Assembly (NCBI RefSeq): GCF_009674725.1
Contig: NZ_WKKH01000001.1
Span: forward strand, 124,001 to 188,000
From: Pedobacter petrophilus
Lineage (GTDB): Bacteria > Bacteroidota > Bacteroidia > Sphingobacteriales > Sphingobacteriaceae
Length of the DNA stretch: 64,000 nt
Direction of reading: 5' to 3'
The notes beneath the pieces were generated by a model, which worked only from the letters and a program-made list of their open reading frames with translations, searched no databases and had not been told where the DNA came from. The position numbers and the translations under genes were made by a program. Below, one piece after another: positions 44,079-52,631 of the stretch. Every line of letters starts with the position of its first letter. Position 1 is the stretch's first letter.

Positions 44079-45779
44079 TTAAATGTTGTTTTTCTTTAAT
44101 TCTTTTACGGCATAATCAGCAGCACGTGCGGTTAAAGCCATAAAGGTAAGTGAAGGATTCTGACATGCGATTGAAGGCATACAGGCACCATCGGTAACAA
44201 ATACATTGCTTACCTCATGCATCTGGTTCCATTTGTTAAGAACAGAAGTTTTAGGATCATTACCCATTCTAGCTGTTCCCTGTTCATGAATGGCCATACC
44301 CGGATAGCAGCCACCATCATAGGTCTTAACGTTTTTCATACCCGATGCTTCTAACATTTCAGCTGCATCATTCATCATATCTACACGCATTTTCTTCTCG
44401 TTCTCTTTGTATTCGCAATCTATTGCCAATACAGGTTGACCCCATTTATCTTTTTTGGTTTTATCAATATAAACCCTGTTTTCGTAATAAGGTAACATTT
44501 CTCCGAAACCACCTAAACCCATGCTCCATTTACCTGGTTTGGTCATTTTTTCTTTAAGTCCAGAACCAAATGAAAGTTCTGCAACATCATCCTGCCAGTT
44601 TGCGCGGCTTGCACCACCCTGATAACCGAAACCGCGTAGGTAATCACGTTTGTCATTCCTAACATTCTGATATCTAGGAATGTAAATTCCATTTGCACGA
44701 CGTCCGTAAGTGTATCTATCATCAAAGCCTTCTGCTTCTCCAGATGCACCGCAACGGAAATGGTGATCCATTAGGTTATGTCCTAATTGTCCGCTTCCAT
44801 TTCCTAATCCATTTGGATGCGCTTCCGAAGTAGAGTTCAACAAAACGAAGGTAGTACCCAGCGTTGATCCATTAACAAATACAATCTTTGCATAGAACTC
44901 CATTGTTTTGTTTGTTTCGGCATCAATAACCATTACACCTTTTGCTTTTTTGGTGTCTTTATCATAAATGATATGGTTAACGATAGAGTATGGCCTAACG
45001 GTTAATCTTTTTGTAGCCATCGCAGCAGGTAGGGTAGATGATTGTGTGCTAAAATATGCTCCAAACGGGCAACCACGGCTACATAGGTTACGGTATTGGC
45101 AATTCCCACGTCCCTTGTGAGGAACGGTTAGATTTGCAACCCGGCCAATCATCATGATCCGTTCTCGTTTATAATGTTCTTCTATGCGGGCCTTAACAGA
45201 TTTTTCTACGATATTTAAATCCATAGGAGGCAAAAATTCTCCGTCAGGGCATAGATCCCAATTTTCTTTAGAACCACTGATACCAGCAAATCGCTCTGCG
45301 TGATCGTACCATTTTGTAAGATCAGCATAGCGAATTGGCCAATCACTTCCATGACCATCTTTTTTATTGTCTTCAAAATTATGGTCACTAAACCGGTAGC
45401 TCTGACGGCCCCACATTAAGGATTTACCACCAACATGGAAACCACGGTACCAATCGAATCTTTTATCTTCCGTATAAGGACAATCCAAATCATTTACCCA
45501 CCATTTTTCATTGGCTTCCTGATAAGGGTAATCTCTTTTTTGAACAGGGTGGGTCCTTTTTTGTTCTTCAGTTAATCTACCTGCGTGTTCAAACTCCCAG
45601 GGGCTTTTCATTGCCGTTTCATAGCCGGTAATGTGCTCGATGTTCATTCCTCTCTCGAGCATTAAAACACGTAAACCCTTCTCTGTAAGTTCTTTTGCAG
45701 CCCAGCCGCCACTAATCCCCGATCCTATTACAATAGCATCGTAAGTATTTTCTTCTTTTAAATTTGTATTTAAATTCAT
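44079..45779 (-). CDS. GMC-family FAD-dependent oxidoreductase (likely glucoside 3-dehydrogenase large subunit)
   Basis: The 566-residue flavoprotein opens with the FAD-binding [17 protein letters not shown] and has the family's HEQGTARMG and [18 protein letters not shown] blocks at the end. It has no signal peptide and could be exported by piggy-back on the small subunit encoded 26 nt upstream. Near residues 220-235 it holds [12 protein letters not shown], a C-x5-C-x3-C spacing like the iron-sulfur motif of some FAD-dependent glucose dehydrogenases. Partner genes for a three-part dehydrogenase (subunit 3, flavoprotein, cytochrome c) are all in the unit. Oxidation of glycosides at C3 is the proposed reaction. 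Confidence 0.9.
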   Translation of the reverse strand: MNLNTNLKEENTYDAIVIGSGISGGWAAKELTEKGLRVLMLERGMNIEHITGYETAMKSPWEFEHAGRLTEEQKRTHPVQKRDYPYQEANEKWWVNDLDCPYTEDKRFDWYRGFHVGGKSLMWGRQSYRFSDHNFEDNKKDGHGSDWPIRYADLTKWYDHAERFAGISGSKENWDLCPDGEFLPPMDLNIVEKSVKARIEEHYKRERIMMIGRVANLTVPHKGRGNCQYRNLCSRGCPFGAYFSTQSSTLPAAMATKRLTVRPYSIVNHIIYDKDTKKAKGVMVIDAETNKTMEFYAKIVFVNGSTLGTTFVLLNSTSEAHPNGLGNGSGQLGHNLMDHHFRCGASGEAEGFDDRYTYGRRANGIYIPRYQNVRNDKRDYLRGFGYQGGASRANWQDDVAELSFGSGLKEKMTKPGKWSMGLGGFGEMLPYYENRVYIDKTKKDKWGQPVLAIDCEYKENEKKMRVDMMNDAAEMLEASGMKNVKTYDGGCYPGMAIHEQGTARMGNDPKTSVLNKWNQMHEVSNVFVTDGACMPSIACQNPSLTFMALTARAADYAVKELKKNNI

Positions 45780-45805
45780 GATGTTTTGTAGTTGTAGTTT
45801 AGAAA

Positions 45806-46390
45806 TTAGGTAGCCCAGGATTTTTGTCCAGGTTTAAGCTTGGTGTTTCCGTCGAATCGTCCCGGAACAAGAACATATTCACGTGCTTTTGTGCATCCAA
45901 TTTCCGAAGAGTAGTAGCCTAGTAAGGTTAAATCCCTTGCTGTAGTGAAAAAGTAAATCAGATCTTTGTTTTCTTCTGATTTAGTTTCTTTGTCTGCGAT
46001 AGACATTAGCCTTAAATCGACCATCAATTTGGTTCGTTCAGGAACAGTTAAGGCTACATAATTTTTTTTGAAATCTTGCATAGACTTGTCCTGAAGTTGT
46101 TTGAAACCTCTCGCAAACGAGGTTTGCATTTCCTTCGGATAACAATCCTGCATCATCATTGGAATGAATTTGCCTAAACCTGCGGCTTTAGCGCCAGCTG
46201 ATGATTTGGTTGTCGGGACAATAATGTCAGCAAATTCGGCGAAAATTTTTTGATCCTGAACCGAAAATGAAACAAAATTCTTTTCATTTTCAGGGAGTGT
46301 AAAACTTTCAAATAGAACGCCCATTGTGCTCGCTGAGATTGCTCCTCCCAGTAAAAATGCAACGTTTTTGAGTGCTTCTCTTCTGTGCAT
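45806..46390 (-). CDS. Gluconate 2-dehydrogenase subunit 3 family protein (small subunit)
   Basis: The 194-residue protein has a Tat-like signal (HRREALKNVAFLLGG) and the subunit-3 core: FAEFADIIVPTTKSSAGAKAAG, then FFTTARDLTLLGYYSSEIGC. Such subunits escort a signal-less GMC flavoprotein across the membrane and stabilise it. It is the first gene of the ten-gene leftward unit, which also encodes the matching flavoprotein and cytochrome. No promoter could be assigned with confidence in the 535-nt gap upstream. Confidence 0.9.
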   Translation of the reverse strand: MHRREALKNVAFLLGGAISASTMGVLFESFTLPENEKNFVSFSVQDQKIFAEFADIIVPTTKSSAGAKAAGLGKFIPMMMQDCYPKEMQTSFARGFKQLQDKSMQDFKKNYVALTVPERTKLMVDLRLMSIADKETKSEENKDLIYFFTTARDLTLLGYYSSEIGCTKAREYVLVPGRFDGNTKLKPGQKSWAT

Positions 46391-46925
46391 CGTTTTTGTA
46401 TTTTATATATTGGTTATTTATGCGTTGAATAAGTAATATTAGAAATAATTGGCATATTAATCAAATATGAAAGCTTTAAATAAGCATTCGCAACGCGATT
46501 GTTACTAAGTAGAATAATTCTAAATAATACGTGAATTATCGTCTTAAATACGTTTATTATTTGTTTTTACCTGCTGATTACTTCGTGTACTATTTACATT
46601 AACCATCTGTAAATTGAACTTTTGCTAATAAATGTAAAGTCCAGAACGTTTTGAAAGCTTTTTTTTAATTTTGATTACTTTTACTTTGTGTCATTTTAAA
46701 CACTTTATGGATGATGAGTATCAAACTTACAGGTTTATCTTTTCAGTTACAACCATTTATATATGATTTTGGATAAAAAATATTGAAGGTAAAGGAAGAT
46801 GTAAAGAGTGGTTTGATAACCTCAGGCTTGCTTCAATAATCGTAAGCCTTTACTTCGAGTTACGTTAAATTTTTGTAGCCCTTTTTGTCTCATTTTTTTA
46901 CCTTTGCACATTCTCGAAAAAAAAT
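46391..46925. other. Long divergent control region
   Basis: This 535-nt AT-rich gap separates the leftward oxidation cluster from the rightward epimerase-like gene. It must carry the promoter of the ten-gene unit. Only the rightward -7 box at 46899-46906 was clear; no repeat family or gene was seen. Confidence 0.5.
46899..46906 (+). promoter_or_regulatory. -7 box of the SDR (threonine dehydrogenase-like) gene
   Basis: TACCTTTG matches TAnnTTTG, 19 nt before the start codon. A TTTTG at 46871-46875 lies 23 nt further upstream, slightly too far. Confidence 0.5.
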
Positions 46926-47870
46926 ATGCAGGAAAAAATTATTGTGCTGGGCTCAAATGGGCAGATTGGTACTGAGTTGGTAACCATGTTACGTAAAATA
47001 TATGGTGATGATCATGTGGTTGCCTGCGACATTCGCCGACCTGATTACGACATTAAGAATTCTGCGCCTTTTGAATTTGTAAATGTTCTAGATAAGGAGA
47101 TGATCAATGGTATCTTCAAAAAATACAAACCCACTCAGGTTTATCTCCTGGCTGCTTTACTATCGGCAACAGGAGAACAAAATCCAAAGCTGGCCTGGGA
47201 TCTAAACATGAACGGGCTTTTGAATGTTTTAGATTTAGCGCTGGAGTATAAGGTGGCGAAAGTTTACTGGCCGAGTTCGATTGCTGTTTTCGGACCAAAT
47301 TCACCAAAAGATAATACTTCGCAATTTTGCGTAATGGATCCAAACACGGTTTATGGGATCAGTAAATTGGCTGGTGAGCGTTGGTGCGAATATTATCATC
47401 AGAAATATGGATTGGACGTTCGCAGTATCCGTTATCCAGGTTTAATTAGCTGGAAAGCTGCTCCAGGTGGTGGAACAACAGATTACGCGATTCATATTTT
47501 TCATGAGGCGCTGAAAAAAGGAAGTTATCAGAGTTTCTTAAACGCAGAAACAGAACTTCCTATGATGTATATGGACGATGCCATTAGGGGTACAATTGAA
47601 TTGATGGATGCACCTGCAGATCAGATCTCTGTTCGCAGCAGTTACAACTTTGGAGGAATGAGTTTCACTCCTGAAGTATTGGCGGCTGAAATCAGGAAAC
47701 ATATTCCGGATTTTACCTTAACTTACGCAGATAATGATCCGCGTCAGCAAATTGCAAATAGCTGGCCCCGGTCTATAGATGATCGTTTTGCGACTAATGA
47801 CTGGGGATGGAAACCCGAGTTTGACTTGGCTAAAATGACGACAGATATGTTAAATAATTTAAAAAAATAA
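46926..47870 (+). CDS. NAD-dependent L-threonine 3-dehydrogenase-like SDR (UDP-galactose epimerase fold)
   Basis: The 314-residue protein is an extended short-chain dehydrogenase. It has the cofactor loop VLGSNGQIGTEL, AALLSATGEQNP, the active site WPSSIAVFGP and the catalytic YGISK. RYPGLIS followed by APGGGTTDYA is characteristic of the SDR-type L-threonine 3-dehydrogenase. That enzyme oxidises threonine to 2-amino-3-ketobutyrate, which is cleaved to glycine and acetyl-CoA. The kbl partner is not in the window. It is the first gene rightward from the control region. Confidence 0.88.
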   Translation: MQEKIIVLGSNGQIGTELVTMLRKIYGDDHVVACDIRRPDYDIKNSAPFEFVNVLDKEMINGIFKKYKPTQVYLLAALLSATGEQNPKLAWDLNMNGLLNVLDLALEYKVAKVYWPSSIAVFGPNSPKDNTSQFCVMDPNTVYGISKLAGERWCEYYHQKYGLDVRSIRYPGLISWKAAPGGGTTDYAIHIFHEALKKGSYQSFLNAETELPMMYMDDAIRGTIELMDAPADQISVRSSYNFGGMSFTPEVLAAEIRKHIPDFTLTYADNDPRQQIANSWPRSIDDRFATNDWGWKPEFDLAKMTTDMLNNLKK

Positions 47871-47912
47871 GGTGTAGGGTAGAAGGTAAAAGGCTTAGGG
47901 TATAGCGCCTAA
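47870..47912. repeat. GGTGTAGGG-type interspersed repeat before yebC
   Basis: AAGGTGTAGGGTAGAAGG...AAGGCTTAGGGTATAGCG (from 47870) belongs to the same GGTnTAGGG family as 2905-3032 and 44001-44073. It is directly followed by the 26-bp GATACTTGATAC element. Confidence 0.55.
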
Positions 47913-47916
47913 TCTG

Positions 47917-47942
47917 GATACTTGATACCAAATACTTGATAC
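47917..47942. repeat. GATACTTGATAC-N4-TACTTGATAC element, copy 2
   Basis: Same 12+4+10 architecture as 13371-13396, with all 22 outer bases identical. It ends 6 nt before the yebC start codon. Confidence 0.85.
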
Positions 47943-47948
47943 TACAAA

Positions 47949-48677
47949 ATGGGAAGAGCATTCGAATTTAGAAAAGAAAGAAAATTTAAGCGCTGGGCCA
48001 AAATGGCGGTTCAGTTTACGCGTATTGGAAAAGACATTGTAATGGCAGTTAAGGATGCAGGGCCTCATCCGGAAACCAACTCCCGTTTGCGAACGGCAAT
48101 GCAGAATGCAAAAGCCGTAAATATGCCAAAAGATAGGGTAGAAGCTGCGATTAAACGTGCTTCTGATAAATCTATGGCTAATTATGAGGAAATTGTATAT
48201 GAAGGTTACGCGCCTCATGGTGTAGCTGTTTTAATTGAGACGGCTACTGATAATACTAACCGTACTGTTGCCAATGTTCGTAGTTATTTTAACAAAACGG
48301 ATGGATCTTTAGGTAAAACCGGATCATTAGACTTCGTTTTCAACCGTAAATCTGTTTTTCGTTTTACACCTGCAGAAGGCCTGGATTTGGAAGAGCTGGA
48401 ATTCGAATTAATTGACGCTGGTTTAGAGGAACTTTATGTAGAGGCTGATGAAGATGGCAATGATGTTGCCGTTGCACAAGGTGCCTTCGAGAATTTTGGT
48501 CCGTTGCAAAAAGCATTGGAAGAAAAAGGAATTGAATTAAAAAGCTCAAAATTAGAACGCATCGCTTTATCACATCACGAAGTTACTGAAGAGCAGGCTG
48601 CTGACGTATTGAAACTGATTGATAAGTTAGAAGAGGACGATGACGTGCAAGCGGTTTATCACAATATGGCTGAATAA
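47949..48677 (+). CDS. yebC: YebC/PmpR-family protein
   Basis: The family includes DNA-binding regulators, and more recently members that help ribosomes at proline-rich stretches. The 242-residue protein has the typical start MGRAFEFRKERKFKRWAKM. It contains IVMAVKDAGPHPETN, NMPKDRVEAAIKRA and the YEGYAPHGVAVLIE block, plus an acidic C terminus. The Bacteroidota version often replaces the GHSKW start by GRAFEFRK. The start codon lies 6 nt from a repeat element, so its leader is repeat DNA. Confidence 0.93.
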   Translation: MGRAFEFRKERKFKRWAKMAVQFTRIGKDIVMAVKDAGPHPETNSRLRTAMQNAKAVNMPKDRVEAAIKRASDKSMANYEEIVYEGYAPHGVAVLIETATDNTNRTVANVRSYFNKTDGSLGKTGSLDFVFNRKSVFRFTPAEGLDLEELEFELIDAGLEELYVEADEDGNDVAVAQGAFENFGPLQKALEEKGIELKSSKLERIALSHHEVTEEQAADVLKLIDKLEEDDDVQAVYHNMAE

Positions 48678-48687
48678 GGCAGCTAAC

Positions 48688-48720
48688 AAACCTCGTTGGT
48701 TTTTAAAACCAACGAGGTTT
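48688..48720. repeat. Perfect 33-bp palindrome downstream of yebC and of the RAYT gene
   Basis: Arms 48688-48703 (AAACCTCGTTGGTTTT) and 48705-48720 are exact complements around T48704. It lies 36 nt from the 3' end of the RAYT gene and can act as a bidirectional terminator. Confidence 0.95.
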
Positions 48721-48755
48721 AAAATTTTGAAAATTTGTGCGTTTTTGCCATTAAA

Positions 48756-49343
48756 TTAGAATGCACCAAATTCTTCTGTATCGTTTAACTGATGATGCTT
48801 GTCTGCGTGATATTTTTCAAAATACTTTTTTCCACCGAACCAATCCCAAACTTCTGGTCGTTTTAAATCCGTTGCTTTATCCGATATTAAACTCAGATAG
48901 GAAGAATATCGATAGGTTCTAAAATCTGCTAGAAAACCATGGTTTTGTGGGTTCGCATGTATGTAATAGATTAGTTCTGTTAAATAGAATTCATCTTTAA
49001 CTTTTTTCTTTTTAAACCTTTCTTCAAACAATTTACCAGTTCTGCCATATTTTTTGTTAAATGCTTTCGCGTAAGAATTAAATAAATTGGAAAACATTTG
49101 TTCTGCCGTTTTCTGATTGATTTCATTTGCATGAAGTACATTTTCTTTAATTCTGATTAAAATATGAAAATGATTGTTGAGCAGGCAATAGGTGTAAACA
49201 TCGGCAACGGGTAGAATATACTTGCGCATTAACTTTAAGAAATAAAAATAATTTCCATCTTCTTTAAACAGAATTTCGCTGTTATTACCACGATTGTAAA
49301 TGTGATAAAAGCAACCTTCTTCCAGTGTGTTTGATATTTTCAT
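48756..49343 (-). CDS. REP-associated tyrosine transposase (RAYT), Y1 HUH family
   Basis: The 195-residue protein is a single-domain HUH endonuclease of the IS200/TnpA-like Y1 class. It shows YHIYNRGN near the N terminus, the HUH motif as His58-Phe-His60 (NNHFHILI), and a Tyr in LIYYIHANP (Tyr126/127) in the position of the catalytic Tyr. GRTGKLFEERFKKK and the RYSSY motif match RAYTs rather than classic IS200. Such domesticated enzymes nick and move short palindromes. Here palindromes of one family flank the gene at 48688-48720 and 49387-49443. Confidence 0.92.
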   Translation of the reverse strand: MKISNTLEEGCFYHIYNRGNNSEILFKEDGNYFYFLKLMRKYILPVADVYTYCLLNNHFHILIRIKENVLHANEINQKTAEQMFSNLFNSYAKAFNKKYGRTGKLFEERFKKKKVKDEFYLTELIYYIHANPQNHGFLADFRTYRYSSYLSLISDKATDLKRPEVWDWFGGKKYFEKYHADKHHQLNDTEEFGAF

Positions 49344-49386
49344 CTTTTAAAAGTTGGTGATGATTTTATCTTTTTTTCATTTTAAT

Positions 49387-49443
49387 AAACCTCGTAGGTT
49401 TTTTCTCTTAACAGACCTCGTAGGTTTTTAAAACCTACAAGGT
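49387..49443. repeat. One half-site plus one near-perfect palindrome 5' of the RAYT gene
   Basis: A lone left arm AAACCTCGTAGGTTTT is at 49387-49402. A full palindrome follows at 49415-49428 with 49430-49443 (one G-T-type mismatch, centre T49429). The order half-site plus full palindrome resembles a REP doublet. Confidence 0.92.
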
Positions 49444-49456
49444 TTAGAAATTGCAA

Positions 49457-50239
49457 TTAGTCCCTTTTATGCCCGAACAACCAGGGCAATAACGCCGGTT
49501 CTGCAAAAGCACTATCCCAGCTGTTATGATTGGCGTCAGGATAAAGTGTAAATTTCACTTCGCTGCCTACGGTTTTTAGTCTTTCAGCGATAGCCATTGA
49601 AAATGCCGGATCAACAATATCATCCTTGCCACCATGAAAAATCCAAAGCGGAACGGTTTGGTATTTTTTAATGTTATTGGTGTTATCGCCACCACAAATG
49701 GCAAATGCTGCAGCAAAAGTTTTACGTTTTCTTCTTAGTAATTCATAAGTACCCATTCCGCCCATGGAAAGGCCGCCAACATAGACTTGTTTTTTATCTA
49801 CAAATGGTTTTTTAAGGAAATTTTTTACCATATTTTTCAACGCATGCATCGCTTTGGTTGGTTTCCCGCCTTCTGTAAAGCTAAAGTGCCGCTTGCCTTT
49901 GTCATTTGTGGTGATGTTTACATTTGCCCAATAACTTTCAAGGGGGCATTGTGGAAATACTATTATCGCAGGGAAGTTTTTTCGGACTTCATCTTTCAAA
50001 AATAACTTAGCACCATGTGTTAACTGCTTCTCGTTATCACTCCCACTTTCTCCGCGGCCATGCAGAACGAATACAATAGGATATTTTTGATTTGGATCAA
50101 AGTTTTCCGGAAAAAGAATTCTGTAATAAATGGAATCTTGACCTTTAATAAAGCTTCCGCGATCATATTTTTTTAAATCCTGAGCATTTATTATCAATCC
50201 GGAAAAAAGGAAAACAAGCGTGAAGAATATCTTATTCAT
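49457..50239 (-). CDS. Secreted alpha/beta-hydrolase (carboxylesterase/dienelactone-hydrolase-like)
   Basis: I start at 50239 (MNKIFFTLVFLFSG), where a signal peptide begins, and not at 50266. The mature enzyme has VLHGRGESGSDNEKQ, the nucleophile elbow GGLSMGG (Ser158), Asp207 in FHGGKDDIVD and His238 in DANHNSWD. Such esterases are often in polysaccharide loci, removing acyl groups or acting on glycan esters. A terminator lies between it and the GH3 gene, so it may be only partly co-transcribed with the locus. Substrate unknown. Confidence 0.87.
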   Translation of the reverse strand: MNKIFFTLVFLFSGLIINAQDLKKYDRGSFIKGQDSIYYRILFPENFDPNQKYPIVFVLHGRGESGSDNEKQLTHGAKLFLKDEVRKNFPAIIVFPQCPLESYWANVNITTNDKGKRHFSFTEGGKPTKAMHALKNMVKNFLKKPFVDKKQVYVGGLSMGGMGTYELLRRKRKTFAAAFAICGGDNTNNIKKYQTVPLWIFHGGKDDIVDPAFSMAIAERLKTVGSEVKFTLYPDANHNSWDSAFAEPALLPWLFGHKRD

Positions 50240-50245
50240 GGCACA

Positions 50246-50284
50246 AAAATAAAAAACCCTGACCATTTTGCAATAGATCAGGGT
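50246..50284 (-). terminator. Terminator between GH3 gene and esterase
   Basis: A 7-bp stem, ACCCTGA (50256-50262) with TCAGGGT (50278-50284), is followed on the minus strand by a T-rich tract. Confidence 0.7.
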
Positions 50285-50307
50285 AGGGTTACTGTATGTG
50301 TGTTGTG

Positions 50308-52605
50308 TTATTTCAATGAGAATGATGCTTCTTTTACATCTCTTGAATTTGTTCCGATAAATACCTGAAAATCTCCAGGTTCAGCCACAAACTTTAAATC
50401 TGAGTTATAAAACTTAAGGTCATTTTCTGAGATGGCGAAGGTAATTGTTTTACTTTCGCCAGCCTTTAAACTCACTTTTTGGAAACCTTTCAGTTCTTTA
50501 ACCGGGCGGGTAATGCTTCCTGCCAAGTCCCTGGTGTATAATTGAACTACTTCTTTACCGTCGTATTTGCCTGTATTACTTAAGGTAACGGATGCAGTAA
50601 TTGTTTTTCCTTTGGTTAAAGTGTTCGAGCTTAATTTGATATCGCTATAACTGAACGAAGTATAGCTTAAGCCGAAACCAAATGGATATAATGGATCATT
50701 ACTTACATCTAAATAATTTGAGCGAAATTTCTCAAACCATTTTCCTTCAGCCAGCGGACGGCCAGTATTTTTATGTGCATAGTAAATTGGTACCTGACCC
50801 ACATTTTGAGGAAAAGTTGTACTCAGTTTTCCTGATGGATTAACCTTGCCAAATAATACATCGGCAATTGAATTTCCTGCTTCACTACCAGGAAACCATA
50901 CATTTAAAATGGCTGGAATATTTTCTTCTTCCCATTTCAAAGCCAACGGGCGACCCGTAAATAATACTAAAACAACCGGTTTGCCAGTTTTAGCCAAAGC
51001 TTTTAGCAGATTTTTCTGTGTTTCCGGAATTTGAATATCAGTAACACTGCTGCTTTCTCCCGTAAATTCAGAACCTTCACCTACCGTGGCTACAATCACA
51101 TCCGATTTTTCGGCAACTTTCAAAGCCTCTTTTATCATTTCCTCTTCACTGCGCGGATTACGTTTGTAAGTTGGGTTGTGAACATTTACATAACGTTGTT
51201 CCATTGCAGAATCTGCCAGGAAGTTAGCGCCACGTGCCGTTAAAATTTTAGCGTCGTTTCCTAAAGCGTTTTTTAAACCTTGTAAAACCGTAACCGATTT
51301 ATCAAACAAGGCTGCAACGCTCCAGGTGCCATACATATTAGCGGTATTATCTGCCAACGGACCGATCAAACCGATCGTTCCTGATTTTTTTAGTGGAAGA
51401 ATATTGTTTTTATTTTTAAGTAGTACAAAACTCTCTGCTGAAATTTCACGTGCTACCTGACGATTTTCTGCATTGAAAACTTCTTTTTCAGCTCTTTCGG
51501 TACTTAAGAATTTATAAGGATCTGTAAACAAACCCAATTTATATTTTGCCTGCAGAATTAAGCGACAAGCCCTGTTGATTTCATTGATACTTACTTTTTT
51601 CTCTGCCAATGATTTTTTTAAATTACCAAGAAAACCTTCACCAACCATATCCATGTCGATACCTGCATTCATTGCCAAAGCAGAAACGGTTTGCAAATCG
51701 CCCATTCCATGCGCAATCATTTCAGGAATCCCTGTATAATCTGTTACTACGAAACCTTTGAAACCCCATTGATTTCTTAAAACATCAGTCATTAACCATT
51801 TACTTCCGGTTGCCGGGATGCCATCCACTTCATTAAAAGAAGCCATAATACTTGCCGCACCTGCATCTACAGCCGCTTTATAGGGCGGGAAATATTCATT
51901 ATACATCCGCACCTTGCTCATATCTGTTGTATTGTAATCTCTGCCAGCTTCGGCTGCACCATATAAAGCGTAGTGTTTAACACAGGCCAAAATTTCGTTG
52001 TTAGCCTGCAGTTTACCCTGGTAACCTTTAACCATGGCAGCAGCAATTTGCGAGCCGAGGTAGGTGTCTTCGCCGCTTCCTTCAGAAATTCTTCCCCAAC
52101 GTGGATCGCGGGAGATATCAACCATAGGAGAAAAGGTCCAGTTGATGCCGCTTGCACTTGCCTCTATGGCTGCAACTCTGGCTGTTTTTTGTACCAGGCT
52201 CATGTCCCAGATACAACTTACCCCTAATGGAATTGGGAAAACAGTATTGTAGCCATGGATAACATCCATTCCAAAAAGCAAAGGAATTTTCAATCTGCTT
52301 TGCTCTACTGCAACCTTCTGTACGGCCTTAATTTTCTCTACACCTTTAATGTTGAATAAACCACCAACCTGTCCGGCTTCGATTTTTTTACCGATATCGC
52401 TGCTGTTTGCTTGTCCGGTGGTGATATCACCAGAACTTGGCAAATTTAACTGGCCGATTTTCTCATCGACAGTCATTCTGGCCATCAGTTTATCAATGAA
52501 GGTATTCATCTTGGCCTCTTCCGGAGAGACTGTTTTTTTGGTTTGTGCTGATGCGTTCAGCGCAAAGGATGTTAATAAGATAATCAGGATTTTCGCTCTA
52601 TTCAT
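50308..52605 (-). CDS. bglX: Beta-glucosidase, glycoside hydrolase family 3
   Basis: The 765-residue enzyme has a signal peptide (cleavage near S-A-Q, residue 21), so it is periplasmic. The GH3 N-terminal barrel carries PLLFGMDVIHGYNTVFPIP and the nucleophile region GFVVTDYTGIPE. The second domain, the Ig-like FnIII domain (KPVKELKGFQKVSL) and a full C terminus are present. BglX-type enzymes release glucose from beta-linked oligosaccharides. With GH144 in the same locus, sophoro-oligosaccharides (beta-1,2) are the likely substrate, as known for a GH3 enzyme from a Bacteroides locus. Confidence 0.93.
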   Translation of the reverse strand: MNRAKILIILLTSFALNASAQTKKTVSPEEAKMNTFIDKLMARMTVDEKIGQLNLPSSGDITTGQANSSDIGKKIEAGQVGGLFNIKGVEKIKAVQKVAVEQSRLKIPLLFGMDVIHGYNTVFPIPLGVSCIWDMSLVQKTARVAAIEASASGINWTFSPMVDISRDPRWGRISEGSGEDTYLGSQIAAAMVKGYQGKLQANNEILACVKHYALYGAAEAGRDYNTTDMSKVRMYNEYFPPYKAAVDAGAASIMASFNEVDGIPATGSKWLMTDVLRNQWGFKGFVVTDYTGIPEMIAHGMGDLQTVSALAMNAGIDMDMVGEGFLGNLKKSLAEKKVSINEINRACRLILQAKYKLGLFTDPYKFLSTERAEKEVFNAENRQVAREISAESFVLLKNKNNILPLKKSGTIGLIGPLADNTANMYGTWSVAALFDKSVTVLQGLKNALGNDAKILTARGANFLADSAMEQRYVNVHNPTYKRNPRSEEEMIKEALKVAEKSDVIVATVGEGSEFTGESSSVTDIQIPETQKNLLKALAKTGKPVVLVLFTGRPLALKWEEENIPAILNVWFPGSEAGNSIADVLFGKVNPSGKLSTTFPQNVGQVPIYYAHKNTGRPLAEGKWFEKFRSNYLDVSNDPLYPFGFGLSYTSFSYSDIKLSSNTLTKGKTITASVTLSNTGKYDGKEVVQLYTRDLAGSITRPVKELKGFQKVSLKAGESKTITFAISENDLKFYNSDLKFVAEPGDFQVFIGTNSRDVKEASFSLK

Positions 52606-52631
52606 TATTTGTGTGTTTTATTCTTTAAAAT

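Noticed and set aside
48756..49343. Complete IS200/IS605 element
   Set aside because: The protein is RAYT-like, no TnpB partner is present, and flanks are REP-type palindromes rather than IS ends.
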